Shown: positions 9,152-18,742, numbered from the stretch's first letter. The stretch is DNA of 61,130 nt from an uncultured Flavobacteriaceae bacterium (GCA_938084555.1 CALKFR010000031.1:1-61130), one strand, 5' to 3'. A program made the numbers and translations. The notes: generated by a model from the letters alone, not told the origin.

Positions 9152-10192
9152 TTAATCAAACCTATTAATGTCTATTTCAGGATCTAGCTCCGTACCGAAT
9201 TCTATGTGCTGAAACAAATTTTTAGCTACAGTTGGGGCAATCATCACACCACGAGTTCCTAAGCCATTTAAAACATTTAATTGCTTGTATTTATGATGAA
9301 CTCCAACCAGTGGTCTTCTGTCTTTTACAGCAGGTCTTATGCCTGCTGATTGATCTATAATCTTATACGGAACGGTAATCACTTTTTTAAGTTTTTCAAC
9401 CAACTCGTCTTTTCCTTCAATTGAAGGTATAGAGGTTTTGTCTTTATGGTTAAAAGTTGCTCCAACTTTGTAACGATGGTTCCCTAAGGGTAAAACAAAT
9501 AAAGTTGACTTTAATAAAAATTTGATTTCTAATTTTGGCGCATAAATAGTTAGAATTTCCCCTTTAACTTCCTCCAAAGGTAAATGATTAAAATAGGGGT
9601 TTTGTTTTACCCCAAAGCCTTCACAAAATACAATTTTACTTGCCTTAAGATTATGGTATGTAACCAAATTACCTTCAAATAAAATATCATTATGATTAAA
9701 CTTCTCAAAGCGAATCCAATGATTGTTTTTTAGATACTTTCTGTAAGCCTCTACTAATTTATGAGTATCAATTCTGCCACCTTCTTTTACATTTCCAAAA
9801 TAGTGTTCTCCTATAACACCATTGTATGTTTTTTTATCTAGTTTAGCATCTAAGAATGGTGCAACAGTTGGTTTATCAAACGCAGAAAACCAATTGTTTT
9901 GATCTTCTATAGATTTGAACGCTTTTTTTATAACAAATTTTTGATCGAAAGTTTGACTAAATTTTTTTTCTAGATGTTCATAAAAAGGAAGTGCAATGGC
10001 TAATTGATTTTTGGCATTCCAAACAGGTGAAAACCGTTTTAAAATAACAGGGTTATAGACCCCCCCAGCAACTAAAGAAGAAGTTTGAGAATCATCTTCA
10101 AAAACAATAAAACTCTTATTAGCTTTAATTAATTCTTCAACAAAAGCTAAACCTGCTAAACCTAAACCAACTATTATATAATCCACTTTCAC
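9152..10192 (-). CDS. FAD-dependent oxidoreductase (DAO / glycine-oxidase-like)
   Basis: A 346-residue flavoprotein of the D-amino-acid oxidase (DAO) superfamily. The N-terminal Rossmann motif is VGLGLAGLAF, GGVYNPVILKRF follows near residue 43, and AGIRPAVKDRRPLVG near 283-297 is the C-terminal FAD-contact region. Likely substrates are amines or amino acids, but nothing in the context identifies one. The start is GTG at 10192, with an alternative GTG at 10186 in frame; a -7-like element at 10197-10204 would put the transcript start almost on these codons. It lies after the gldKLMN terminator and is therefore a separate unit. Confidence 0.8.
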   Translation of the reverse strand: MKVDYIIVGLGLAGLAFVEELIKANKSFIVFEDDSQTSSLVAGGVYNPVILKRFSPVWNAKNQLAIALPFYEHLEKKFSQTFDQKFVIKKAFKSIEDQNNWFSAFDKPTVAPFLDAKLDKKTYNGVIGEHYFGNVKEGGRIDTHKLVEAYRKYLKNNHWIRFEKFNHNDILFEGNLVTYHNLKASKIVFCEGFGVKQNPYFNHLPLEEVKGEILTIYAPKLEIKFLLKSTLFVLPLGNHRYKVGATFNHKDKTSIPSIEGKDELVEKLKKVITVPYKIIDQSAGIRPAVKDRRPLVGVHHKYKQLNVLNGLGTRGVMIAPTVAKNLFQHIEFGTELDPEIDINRFD

Positions 10193-10196
10193 TATT

Positions 10197-10204
10197 CAAA
10201 AATA
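10197..10204 (-). promoter_or_regulatory. Putative -7 element, near-leaderless oxidoreductase transcript
   Basis: TATTTTTG on the - strand, directly upstream of the GTG start at 10192. If used, the transcript would start within a few bases of the start codon. Chance occurrence is possible. Confidence 0.33.
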
Positions 10205-10218
10205 GTCTTTTACAATAA

Positions 10219-10247
10219 AAAAGCGTTTCGATATTCGAAACGCTTTT
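10219..10247 (-). terminator. Intrinsic terminator after gldKLMN
   Basis: A perfect 13-base inverted repeat with a 3-base loop (arms 10219-10231 and 10235-10247) just beyond the gldN stop. On the - strand the second arm ends in a run of T, the expected layout for Rho-independent termination of the gld operon. Confidence 0.85.
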
Positions 10248-10270
10248 GATAATTTGTATAATTATAGAAT

Positions 10271-11128
10271 TTAATAATTCCACATATCTATTTCCTTGTT
10301 TCGAATAGATTCTTTTATTCTGTCGGCTTCGAGTAACTGAAATAAAGCATTTCCTCTAATATAATCTGCAATCGATCTGTTACCATAAACGTTTTCTTCT
10401 CTAACAATTACAGCATTAAATCTTCGGGCATTTAAGAGATGATCATATGAAATAGGTTGAGAAACATTCTTTGGATTAAAAACCTTTGAATCATGTAATA
10501 TCTGTCTAGCTTCTGGATAAAAAACCCAAAATAGTTCATATAATTCTTCATCTTCAATATCTGGTAACCCAAGTGTTAAAACATCTTTACCCATTGGAGC
10601 TAGCGCTAACAATCTATATTTTAATTCCCCTAAACGTTTATCAAAATACCACATCCCTTTCATCATATACCCTTCAATATCTTGAGTTTTAATTCTAAAT
10701 GTATCCGAGTAATCACCATTTAATCTGACGTTTACTAATTTTTCATCAATTTCAGATCTAGTAATTTTAGAAGTAAAAAAGGAATCTGAGTATACATTTT
10801 TTATGGATCCCTTTCTAATACCTCTTAGGAGTGTATCAAATAATGAACGTCTGTTGTTAGAAATATTAGAAGTATCAATAGGAAAATAATAAGGAAGATT
10901 AATCTTTTGATTTAAATCTACAAATTCCCAAACTACCTTAGACCAAAGAATATCGCGTTCATCGATATAACCATAAGCTAGCGGTTTGTCATTATCTGCG
11001 GCAATTCTCGCATCTGTTTGTTTTCCTATTTCTTCTACCTTAGTCGCATTTAATATATTAGCCTGAGCACATATATAACTTGTAGCTAATAATGAAATAA
11101 CAACTGTATAAAAACGCTTCCTTATCAT
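10271..11128 (-). CDS. gldN: Gliding motility / T9SS ring component GldN (PorN)
   Basis: A 285-residue periplasmic protein with an N-terminal signal peptide (cleavage likely after SYICA, about residue 21). It carries the GldN/PorN features: the AYGYIDERDILWSKVVWE stretch at about 51-68, then INLPYYFPID, and a C-terminal ANARRFNAV-like block (LLNARRFNAVIV). GldN joins the GldK lipoprotein in the periplasmic ring under the outer membrane and contacts the GldLM motor in the type IX secretion system. It is the last gene of gldK-gldL-gldM-gldN, 19 bases after gldM, and is followed by a strong terminator. Confidence 0.96.
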   Translation of the reverse strand: MIRKRFYTVVISLLATSYICAQANILNATKVEEIGKQTDARIAADNDKPLAYGYIDERDILWSKVVWEFVDLNQKINLPYYFPIDTSNISNNRRSLFDTLLRGIRKGSIKNVYSDSFFTSKITRSEIDEKLVNVRLNGDYSDTFRIKTQDIEGYMMKGMWYFDKRLGELKYRLLALAPMGKDVLTLGLPDIEDEELYELFWVFYPEARQILHDSKVFNPKNVSQPISYDHLLNARRFNAVIVREENVYGNRSIADYIRGNALFQLLEADRIKESIRNKEIDMWNY

Positions 11129-11147
11129 ACTATAATATTTAATTCTT

Positions 11148-12707
11148 CTAATTTGTAATTGATATACTTACAGGCAATACTTTCTTAATTCTTGTTCCTA
11201 TTACTTTTTCAAAAGCTTGAATATCAAAAATTGTAACTAAATCTCCTCTTCTTGCTTTAGCTAATGCTTTTTTAGCTCTAGAATCTAATTTTGAACCTGT
11301 TACTTTAACTGCTAACTGCCCAGGTACTTTTATTGTAAATCCTTTAACAATTAATTGCAAGTCAAATACAAAATCTGGAAGAGCGGCTCCTATAGGAACA
11401 TTATTTAAACTAGATTTAGGCATTGGAACAATCCCAAAATCATTTCTAACAGTTCCAGCCGCAGCCGGAATATCTTTAATTCTAAATGTTTTTGGTGTAT
11501 TGATTATTTTACCATTACTTAATTTAGCTGATACATTAATTTTAACTTCAGAACCACTTCCCGGATTTAAAATATATTTTCCTAAACCTGTTCTTTTTAA
11601 TTTATTATTTCCTGGAACACTAGAGGTGATGTCCTTGTCTCCAACACCAGGAACAGATATTGATATTGGGTTATCTAAACCTCTATAAACCACATTCATT
11701 TTATCTGCAGAAATTACTGCTTCACTTGGCAAAGCAATTACAGAGTATTTACTTTCAAAGGATACAGGAACTGGTTCTCCGTCTTGCATGAATGTAATTG
11801 TTCCTTTAATATTATTGGTTCCTACATTTCCAGCAGGGATATCTATCTTAACTTGACCATCTATTACCTTATCTGTAGCATCTCTACCATTTAAAATCAC
11901 TTCAGTTGGCACTAAGGTTGCATCATAACGTCCTAAAACAACTTTCCCTTCAACGCGCTCACCGGCAAAGTAAGCTGTTTTTTCAAGGGCTACAATACCT
12001 TTATAATTTGTTAAAGAAACTTCTGATTCTAATTGACCTCCTAAAAGATTGGTGTATATCTCAGCTTCTGTATTTTTTATATCTCCCTGAATCTGTGTCA
12101 TATTTGCTAATGAAGTAATCATTGGCATTCCTTCATATCTACTTTTTATCCAAGGAATTTCTGGAGAATCTTCCTCTCTTGCTGGCTCAGGGTCTGTATT
12201 GAATCGTTTTTTAATATTTCTAATCAAATCTGGATTTGCATTAGTTCCAAGAATAGACAACAATTTTTCTCTGTAAGAATTAATACGTTCTACAAATGCT
12301 TCACCCTGAGGTGTTAAACCTTCCCCTTTAAAAAATAGTTCATCAAGTCTATCTCCATTACTCATAGACTCATAATTGGTTTTGTCTTCTTCGTCTGTAT
12401 CTGATAATATAGAGTCTTTTAAAGCACCCATATAAGCAAATAAATCCTCAGAGAGTTTATTAATTTCTTGTGCTTTTTTATTCAAGTCTGCAAACTTTTC
12501 TTGTTGATCGGTTGCTTTTGTATTTAAACTTGATAAAATATTGTCAATATTAGTGGTAGATGCAACGTTTGCATCTTCAATTTTTTCCTTCATAAAGCCA
12601 AACGATGACAATACCTTTTTATCCATTTGCATTGCTAGCATTGCAATGAAAATTAGATACATTAAGTTAATCATCTTTTGCCTTGGGGATAATTTTCCTC
12701 CTGCCAT
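11148..12707 (-). CDS. gldM: T9SS motor shaft protein GldM (PorM)
   Basis: A 519-residue protein with a short cytoplasmic N-terminus, a single transmembrane helix (about 13-33, MINLMYLIFIAMLAMQ) and a long periplasmic part with the D1-D4 beta domains. R9 in GGKLSPRQK matches the conserved Arg that faces the GldL glutamate in the motor core. GldM dimers within a GldL pentamer convert proton motive force into rotation that drives T9SS export and gliding. Its C-terminus would contact the GldKN ring. It lies between gldL (33-base gap) and gldN (19-base gap). Confidence 0.97.
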   Translation of the reverse strand: MAGGKLSPRQKMINLMYLIFIAMLAMQMDKKVLSSFGFMKEKIEDANVASTTNIDNILSSLNTKATDQQEKFADLNKKAQEINKLSEDLFAYMGALKDSILSDTDEEDKTNYESMSNGDRLDELFFKGEGLTPQGEAFVERINSYREKLLSILGTNANPDLIRNIKKRFNTDPEPAREEDSPEIPWIKSRYEGMPMITSLANMTQIQGDIKNTEAEIYTNLLGGQLESEVSLTNYKGIVALEKTAYFAGERVEGKVVLGRYDATLVPTEVILNGRDATDKVIDGQVKIDIPAGNVGTNNIKGTITFMQDGEPVPVSFESKYSVIALPSEAVISADKMNVVYRGLDNPISISVPGVGDKDITSSVPGNNKLKRTGLGKYILNPGSGSEVKINVSAKLSNGKIINTPKTFRIKDIPAAAGTVRNDFGIVPMPKSSLNNVPIGAALPDFVFDLQLIVKGFTIKVPGQLAVKVTGSKLDSRAKKALAKARRGDLVTIFDIQAFEKVIGTRIKKVLPVSISITN

Positions 12708-12740
12708 GTGAATTAGTTTTTTAAGTTAAATATGAACTAA

Positions 12741-13367
12741 TTATTTGGTAGACATTGCAGAAAGCATTCCACCATACACTCCGTTAAGAGAAGATAAATT
12801 ACTTGCCAATGATTCCATTTGTTCTTTTAGTCGTTCAGAATTTTCAACCATAGCGTTGTTTAACTCTGCTTGTTTATTGGAATTTTCCATTTGAACTTGG
12901 TATAATCCATTAAGAGATTCCATTTGTGCAGCTGCTAGTTCAACTTGCTCATTATATTTTGCAGTAGAAGAAATTGACTCAGAGGCTACACTTAACCCTT
13001 CTGCAGCAACATGAAAACTTTTTATACTATTCCCTAAATTTGTCATTAAATCTGTATCTACTTTTGCTTCTTGTAAAAGATTGTCTAGTTTTTGAGATAA
13101 CATCCCATTAACTCCTACTCCTTCACCTTCTGCATCTCCAAGTTCCGGATATACTTTGGTCCAATCTAGATCTTCTTCAATGGGCTCAAATGCAGATATT
13201 GCAAAAACAATCGCCTCAACAGCCATACCTATAGTTAACATTAACCCACCTGTTAGGGGGCCAAAAGAAATATGTTGAATTTTAAATAAAGCTCCTAATA
13301 TCACAATAGCGGCTCCGATACCGTAAGCCATATTAAAAAGTTTCTTAGTTGATTTTGATTGTGCCAT
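12741..13367 (-). CDS. gldL: T9SS motor stator protein GldL (PorL)
   Basis: A 208-residue inner-membrane protein with two transmembrane helices near its N-terminus (about 12-30 and 37-58) and a long cytoplasmic helical tail. The intramembrane charged residue needed for proton flow is present as E51 in GMAVEAIVF, and K29 and H32 in FKIQHIS match other conserved polar residues. GldL forms the pentameric stator around GldM. It sits 22 bases after gldK and before gldM, the standard gene order. Confidence 0.97.
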   Translation of the reverse strand: MAQSKSTKKLFNMAYGIGAAIVILGALFKIQHISFGPLTGGLMLTIGMAVEAIVFAISAFEPIEEDLDWTKVYPELGDAEGEGVGVNGMLSQKLDNLLQEAKVDTDLMTNLGNSIKSFHVAAEGLSVASESISSTAKYNEQVELAAAQMESLNGLYQVQMENSNKQAELNNAMVENSERLKEQMESLASNLSSLNGVYGGMLSAMSTK

Positions 13368-13389
13368 AATTTATATTATTTTTTTTTTA

Positions 13390-14766
13390 TTAATTGTTTG
13401 CTTGATTGTTTGCGCCTAGTTTACTTTGAACGGTTCTAAAACCTATGTAGCTTCTTGCTGTATCTCCATATTCAAAATCTCTAGTACTTACCTCTAAAAA
13501 GTAGGCAACATCTTTCCAGGAACCTCCTCTTGTTATTTTTCTATTGTTAGCCCGATCTTCTACATTGGCATTCATGGTAGAACCCATGTAATAAGAATTT
13601 GGATTGTATGATGAATTTGTCCATTCAGAAACATTACCAGACATGTTATACAAACCATAATCGTTTGCATTATATGATTGAACTTCAACTGTGTACAGTG
13701 CACCGTCAACTGCATAATTACCTCTAACTGGTTTGAAATTTGCTAAAAAACAGCCACGATCACTAGTGATATTTGGCCCACCCCATGGATATTTAGAGAA
13801 TTCTAAACCTCCTCTGGCTGCGTATTCCCACTCTGCTTCGGTTGGAAGTCTAAAACTAGAGTTTGCAATAGCATTTTTCTTGTTGCGCATGTTATCGCTC
13901 TTATTTTTTGTTCTCCAATTACAAAATGCTTGTGCTTGATACCAATTTACACCCACAACTGGATAGTCTTGATAGGCTGGATGATAAAAATAATCTTGAT
14001 GCATAGGATCATTGTAAGAATAATTAAAATCTTTGATCCATACAGTAGTATCAGGATATACACTTACGGTTTCATTCACTAAAAAACTTTTTCTTTCATT
14101 AGGTTTGGCTACAGCAGAATTCACATCATACCAAGAGTAGTTGTATTTTAGTTTTTTTGTATTGAAAGTTCTCACTCCATCTCTAGAATCTTCTTTTTTA
14201 ATGTAGAGTGAGTCCATCACTTCAGCATAATAAACATCTGGATATTCACTTGTATCCCAAATAATATCTTCACTTTTATTTAATGGTTTTGTGTAAAGAG
14301 TATCTAATTCATAGTAATTCTCAAACATGTATTTTTGGTAAGCAGTTTGATCAGTAGTGTCTGCTACTGCGTAGGCGAAATCATAGATACCTCCTTCAAG
14401 AGCAGCACCAGTTTCATCTGTTAAAGTACCGCCAGAAATAAAATCTGCCATAAGAGCCAATTCAGTTCTAACAATTGAATCTTTAACCCAATTCACAAAC
14501 TGCTTGTATTCAGAATTCGAAATCTCAGTTTCATCCATGTAAAAAGAACTTAAACTTACTGTTCTCGGTGGTGCGGTCATTGTTCCAGTAATATCTTCGT
14601 CCTGTTTACCCATTGTAAACGAACCTGCCGGAATTGAAACCATTCCAAAGGGTTTCTCTGCAAACCATTTTACATTAGATTTTACTCCAACTAATTCACC
14701 TCTATCGTTAGACCCACATCCAAACAATAGGGGAATAACAAGTGCACATAATATTAATTTCTTCAT
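13390..14766 (-). CDS. gldK: Gliding motility lipoprotein GldK (PorK), FGE-sulfatase fold
   Basis: A 458-residue outer-membrane lipoprotein with lipobox LLFGC (C17). The bulk is a formylglycine-generating-enzyme/sulfatase-modifying fold: MVSIPAGSFTMG at about 43-54, DETEISNSEYKQF at about 80-92, FRLPTEAEWEYAARGG at about 315-330, and NMSGNVSEWTNS with ITRGGSW near the C-terminus. In T9SS this fold is structural, and GldK multimerises with GldN into the periplasmic ring. It is the first gene of gldKLMN; a 103-base gap separates it from the arginase-like gene upstream, so it may have its own promoter or be read through. Confidence 0.96.
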   Translation of the reverse strand: MKKLILCALVIPLLFGCGSNDRGELVGVKSNVKWFAEKPFGMVSIPAGSFTMGKQDEDITGTMTAPPRTVSLSSFYMDETEISNSEYKQFVNWVKDSIVRTELALMADFISGGTLTDETGAALEGGIYDFAYAVADTTDQTAYQKYMFENYYELDTLYTKPLNKSEDIIWDTSEYPDVYYAEVMDSLYIKKEDSRDGVRTFNTKKLKYNYSWYDVNSAVAKPNERKSFLVNETVSVYPDTTVWIKDFNYSYNDPMHQDYFYHPAYQDYPVVGVNWYQAQAFCNWRTKNKSDNMRNKKNAIANSSFRLPTEAEWEYAARGGLEFSKYPWGGPNITSDRGCFLANFKPVRGNYAVDGALYTVEVQSYNANDYGLYNMSGNVSEWTNSSYNPNSYYMGSTMNANVEDRANNRKITRGGSWKDVAYFLEVSTRDFEYGDTARSYIGFRTVQSKLGANNQANN

Positions 14767-14869
14767 ATTTTTTTATTCTTTCCTGGAAAAGTTCGTAAAC
14801 CTATAATATTTTTTAAACAAATACAATGTAATGTTTGTATTTTAACGTAAAATTATTAACCACTCTGAT

Positions 14870-16030
14870 TTAAATCATTTTGCTCTGCGCTTTAAACCAA
14901 CGATCAGGTATCAATTGATTCGTTGTTTCTATGTAATCTTGATAGGTACATGGTATTAACGCATGCCTTTTGTATTTATTATGTTGTATGAGATTAATCT
15001 CCATCCACCATCTACCTGTTTTATTACTCTTGTAAAAATTTATCGGATCATCATTTTCTAGCATAACTGTAAACTTTTGGTAATCTTCTTTTGTGGCGAA
15101 AGGATAATCTTTTACTCTGGAATTAAAACCCTCAATAAAACACCAAATCATTTGAGCAATCAAATGAGCAGTTAAATTATGGCTGTCAAATGCTGAATTG
15201 AACTCATATATACCAAAAGATGAAACCTTATCACTTATACCCGCATATCTAGCAATTCCACAAATTTCATCGCCATAAAATCCATTTGGAGATGCGTTTT
15301 TATTTGCTGGAGCATCACTTTGCCTAACAGATCCAATATCTATACTAACAATATCAGCATCTCTTAGAACCGGTTCTAAAGTTTCTACTTCCTTTGCTTC
15401 AGCCAGTCTATAGGTATCAAAATTTAAACCTTGAATTAATTTAATTTCTTCTTGAGGATTTAAATAGGTTTGATATCCAATATTACTAAAATTAAAAAGG
15501 TTTGTAGGCACCTCCATAATTATTTTACTGAGATAAGATTTTGAAGATAATTTATCATCCAAACTACCTAAATCAAATTTACTATCTACAACAACTAAAT
15601 TAACAGTTTGCTCTAACTGATCATAAGCTTTATAATTTGAAAAAGTAATGTCTTGACCACCTCCTAAGATAATTGGAATGATATTCATTTTTAACAAATC
15701 CTTAATTACCTCTGTAATTGCAAAATGTGTATCTGAAGGTAGATTCCCTTTTTTTATATTGCCTAAATCTGCCATTGAAACATTCCAATTGCCTGGAAAT
15801 AATTTGTAAAAATGACTTCTTATATGGTGAAGGTCTTTACCTGAACCTAAATTACCATCTGTATTCCTGTCTTCTTCAACACCTAACAAGGCTAATTGAA
15901 TATTGTGAAGTTCAGGAAAACCCTTAATTTTTGAGTGTGTAAGAATTGAATTTCCTATAGATCCTGGCATTAACATCTCTAAAGATGCTTCTAAATCATC
16001 ATGAATAGGGGTTAAAAAATCAGTATTCAT
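14870..16030 (-). CDS. Arginase/formimidoylglutamase-fold protein with degenerate metal site
   Basis: A 386-residue protein of the ureohydrolase (arginase/agmatinase/formimidoylglutamase) superfamily, usually annotated as formimidoylglutamase in flavobacteria. The three metal motifs can be located but are eroded. The GGDHS motif reads GGGQD (123-127, His replaced by Q126). DAHxD reads DSKFD (149-153, His replaced by K151). The last motif reads SIDIG (229-233), with the second Asp replaced by G233. Three of six expected Mn ligands are therefore missing, so hydrolase activity by the standard mechanism is doubtful. It lies between topA (36-base gap) and gldK, an arrangement I recall from other flavobacterial genomes. 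No histidine-utilisation genes are nearby. Confidence 0.75.
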   Translation of the reverse strand: MNTDFLTPIHDDLEASLEMLMPGSIGNSILTHSKIKGFPELHNIQLALLGVEEDRNTDGNLGSGKDLHHIRSHFYKLFPGNWNVSMADLGNIKKGNLPSDTHFAITEVIKDLLKMNIIPIILGGGQDITFSNYKAYDQLEQTVNLVVVDSKFDLGSLDDKLSSKSYLSKIIMEVPTNLFNFSNIGYQTYLNPQEEIKLIQGLNFDTYRLAEAKEVETLEPVLRDADIVSIDIGSVRQSDAPANKNASPNGFYGDEICGIARYAGISDKVSSFGIYEFNSAFDSHNLTAHLIAQMIWCFIEGFNSRVKDYPFATKEDYQKFTVMLENDDPINFYKSNKTGRWWMEINLIQHNKYKRHALIPCTYQDYIETTNQLIPDRWFKAQSKMI

Positions 16031-16066
16031 CTGAATGTGTATATCTTATGGCAAGATAATGATTTA

Positions 16067-18550
16067 TTATTTCTTTTTAATAGGCTTTTTTCTGGATGTT
16101 TTCTTTTTTGGTGTTTTAGATTCAATCATTTTAACAGCATCTTCTTTTGTAATTTTCTCGATTTTAGTGGTTTTGGGCAACTCAATTTTTATTTTACCTT
16201 TTAATACATGAAATCTTCCCCAACGTGCTTTTTCAATTCTAATACCAACATCTTCCCAATTCTGAATTATTTTGTCTTTTTCTTTCTGAATCTTTTCTTC
16301 AATCAATTCTTTCATATCTGATGGTGAGAGATTCTCAAAATCATATCTTTTATTAACATTAATAAACATTGAATTCCATTTGAGGAAAGGACCAAATCGT
16401 CCAACACCTTTTTGAATAGGCAATTCGTCATAGTAACCTACTGGCGCATCTAATTTTCGCTTAGTTTCTATCAAATCTATTGCACGCTCTAAATTAATAG
16501 ACATGGGATCTTCTCCTTGATCTAATGAAACAAACATTTTATCAAAACGAATGTATGGTCCAAATCGTCCATTTGAAACCACTACTTTATGGTTTTCATA
16601 ATCTCCAATGGTTTTAGGCAATAAAAATAATTCAAGTGCTTCCTCTATAGTTATAGTTTCTAAGTTTTGATCTTTATTTAAACTTGCAAATTGTTTTTCT
16701 TCATCTTCTGGTGCTCCAATTTGAGCTATTGCTCCAAATTTACCTAAACGAACCAAAACAGTCTTTCCAGATTCAGGATGGTTTCCTAAAATACGTTCTC
16801 CACTTTCTCTTAATGCATTTTTCTTAACATCTTCAACATTGTTATGAAATTTTGAATAGAAGTTTTTGATCATTTTTGTCCAATTTTCATCTCCTTCAGA
16901 AATATCATCAAAAGAAGACTCTACCTTAGCAGTAAATCCAAAATCTAAAATGTTAGAAAAGTTTGATACTAAAAAATCATTTACAATATTACCAATATCA
17001 GTAGGTATTAATTTATTTTTATTGGCCCCTGTTTTCTCAGTTAATATATGAGTTTTCAATACTTTGTTCGATAGAATAATTTGTTCGTATGGTCTTTCTA
17101 CCCCTTCATTTTGTCCTTTTTCTACATAACCTCTTCTTTGTACCGTAGAAATTGTAGGGGCATAAGTTGAAGGTCTTCCAATTCCTAATTCTTCTAATTT
17201 TTTAACTAAAGATGCCTCAGTAAATCTGTAGGGTGGACTTGTAAAACGCTGGGTTGCATGAATAAAGTTATAGCCTAGATGCTCTCCAATTTTTAAATTA
17301 GGTAACATTCCTGCTTTTTCTTCATCTTCATTATCGTTTCCCTCTAAGTATACCTTTAAAAAACCATCAAACTTTATCATTTCACCATTAGCAGTAAAAA
17401 TTTTATCGTTTTCTGTATTCTCAATTTTAACATTTGTTCGTTCTAAAAGTGCTTCGCTCATTTGGGAAGCTAATGTCCTTTTCCAAATTAAATCATATAA
17501 TCTATTTTGATCAAACTCATTGTCTATGGAATGTAATTTCATATTTGTTGGTCTTATAGCTTCATGTGCTTCCTGAGCTCCTTTAGACTTTGATTTAAAT
17601 ACGCGCTGTTTACTGTATTCTTTTCCATAAAAGTTTGTAATTTCCTCTTCTGCTGCATCCCTTGCGTCTACAGATAAGTTTACACTATCAGTTCTCATAT
17701 AAGTTATAAAACCTGCTTCATATAAGCGTTGAGCAACTTGCATTGTCTTTCCTACTGGATACCCAAGTTTTCTTGAAGCTTCTTGCTGTAACGTAGAGGT
17801 TGTAAAAGGAGCAGCAGGAGATTTTTTTGCTGGTTTTTTTTGCAAATCAGCAATTGAAAAATCTGATGAAGAACATGATTGTAAAAATTCCTCTGCAGCT
17901 ATTTTTGATTCAAAATTCTTTGGAATGATTGCTTTGAATGATTTACCATCAGAATTAAAAAATTGAGCAACTACTCTATAATGAGTATCTGCTTTAAATT
18001 GTTGAATGCTTCTTTCTTTTTCGACAATTAACCTTACCGCTACAGACTGAACCCTACCTGCAGACAAACCGCCTTTAACTTTTCTCCACAAAACTGGAGA
18101 TAATTCATACCCTACGAGTCTATCTAACACTCTTCTAGCTTGTTGAGCATTTACCATATTATAATCAATATCTCTAGGTTGATCTACAGCTTTAAGTATT
18201 GCTTTTTTAGTAATTTCATGAAAAACAATACGTTTTGTGTTTTTATCCTCTAATTTTAACTGCTCTTTTAAATGCCAAGCAATTGCCTCTCCTTCTCTAT
18301 CTTCATCACTTGCTAACCAGACAATATCTGCTTTTTTAGCTAAGGCTTTTAATTTTTTTACAACTGGTTTCTTATCCTCCGATATGATATATCTGGGACT
18401 AAAATCTCCATCAACATCTATTCCTAATTCTTTAGATGGTAAATCTACAATATGACCATAACTTGATTCTACTTGAAAATCTTTACCTAAAAATTTCTCA
18501 ATAGTTTTTGCCTTTGCTGGTGATTCTACAATTACTAAATTTTTTGCCAT
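16067..18550 (-). CDS. topA: DNA topoisomerase I
   Basis: An 827-residue type IA topoisomerase that relaxes negatively supercoiled DNA. The Toprim domain starts at LVIVESPAKAKTIEKFLG, with DEDREGEA near 82-89; GGLSAGRVQSVAVRL lies around 160-174, and the catalytic tyrosine is in ITYMRTDSVNLS near 290-300. The C-terminal third is made of zinc-less Toprim C-terminal repeats (GKFGAIAQIG, NGRFGPYIRF, VGRFGPFLKW, ARWGRFHVLKG) and a Lys-rich tail. I find only one cysteine in the whole protein, so the tetracysteine zinc fingers of E. coli TopA are absent. It starts at ATG 18550 and heads a same-strand run to the gld genes. Confidence 0.97.
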   Translation of the reverse strand: MAKNLVIVESPAKAKTIEKFLGKDFQVESSYGHIVDLPSKELGIDVDGDFSPRYIISEDKKPVVKKLKALAKKADIVWLASDEDREGEAIAWHLKEQLKLEDKNTKRIVFHEITKKAILKAVDQPRDIDYNMVNAQQARRVLDRLVGYELSPVLWRKVKGGLSAGRVQSVAVRLIVEKERSIQQFKADTHYRVVAQFFNSDGKSFKAIIPKNFESKIAAEEFLQSCSSSDFSIADLQKKPAKKSPAAPFTTSTLQQEASRKLGYPVGKTMQVAQRLYEAGFITYMRTDSVNLSVDARDAAEEEITNFYGKEYSKQRVFKSKSKGAQEAHEAIRPTNMKLHSIDNEFDQNRLYDLIWKRTLASQMSEALLERTNVKIENTENDKIFTANGEMIKFDGFLKVYLEGNDNEDEEKAGMLPNLKIGEHLGYNFIHATQRFTSPPYRFTEASLVKKLEELGIGRPSTYAPTISTVQRRGYVEKGQNEGVERPYEQIILSNKVLKTHILTEKTGANKNKLIPTDIGNIVNDFLVSNFSNILDFGFTAKVESSFDDISEGDENWTKMIKNFYSKFHNNVEDVKKNALRESGERILGNHPESGKTVLVRLGKFGAIAQIGAPEDEEKQFASLNKDQNLETITIEEALELFLLPKTIGDYENHKVVVSNGRFGPYIRFDKMFVSLDQGEDPMSINLERAIDLIETKRKLDAPVGYYDELPIQKGVGRFGPFLKWNSMFINVNKRYDFENLSPSDMKELIEEKIQKEKDKIIQNWEDVGIRIEKARWGRFHVLKGKIKIELPKTTKIEKITKEDAVKMIESKTPKKKTSRKKPIKKK

Positions 18551-18603
18551 ATATGATATAAATTAGACCTAAATTAACTTCTAGGTGAGCTGTTTTAGGT
18601 TTG

Positions 18604-18611
18604 CAAAAGTA
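18604..18611 (-). promoter_or_regulatory. Putative -7 element for topA
   Basis: TACTTTTG on the - strand, matching TAnnTTTG; it predicts a topA leader of about 47 bases. The -33 region shows no good TTG at standard spacing. Confidence 0.4.
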
Positions 18612-18719
18612 GAGAGTTTTTTTTTATATTTTGATTTTTCTAATAAATCTAGACAGATTTTAACAGGAATTTAGTTTAATTTATTGTGACAATATGTCAT
18701 ATTTTTTCTATTTTGGTTG

Positions 18720-18727
18720 TATCTTTG
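18720..18727 (+). promoter_or_regulatory. Putative miaB promoter with upstream palindrome
   Basis: TATCTTTG is a perfect TAnnTTTG -7 element and would give a leader of only about 9 bases before the ATG at 18743. The same bases also read as TTGG-N10-TTTG (18713-18727), loosely resembling a sigma-54 -24/-12 element. A palindrome TGACA-ATA-TGTCA lies at 18687-18699. Which sigma factor acts here is not decided by sequence. Confidence 0.45.
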
Positions 18728-18742
18728 TAGCCAATTAACAAG

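Noticed and set aside
14819-14842. An 8-base inverted repeat (AAATACAA / TTGTATTT) upstream of gldK
   Set aside because: It is pure AT-rich sequence, and chance occurrence is likely; the near -7 match TGTATTTG lacks the conserved A.
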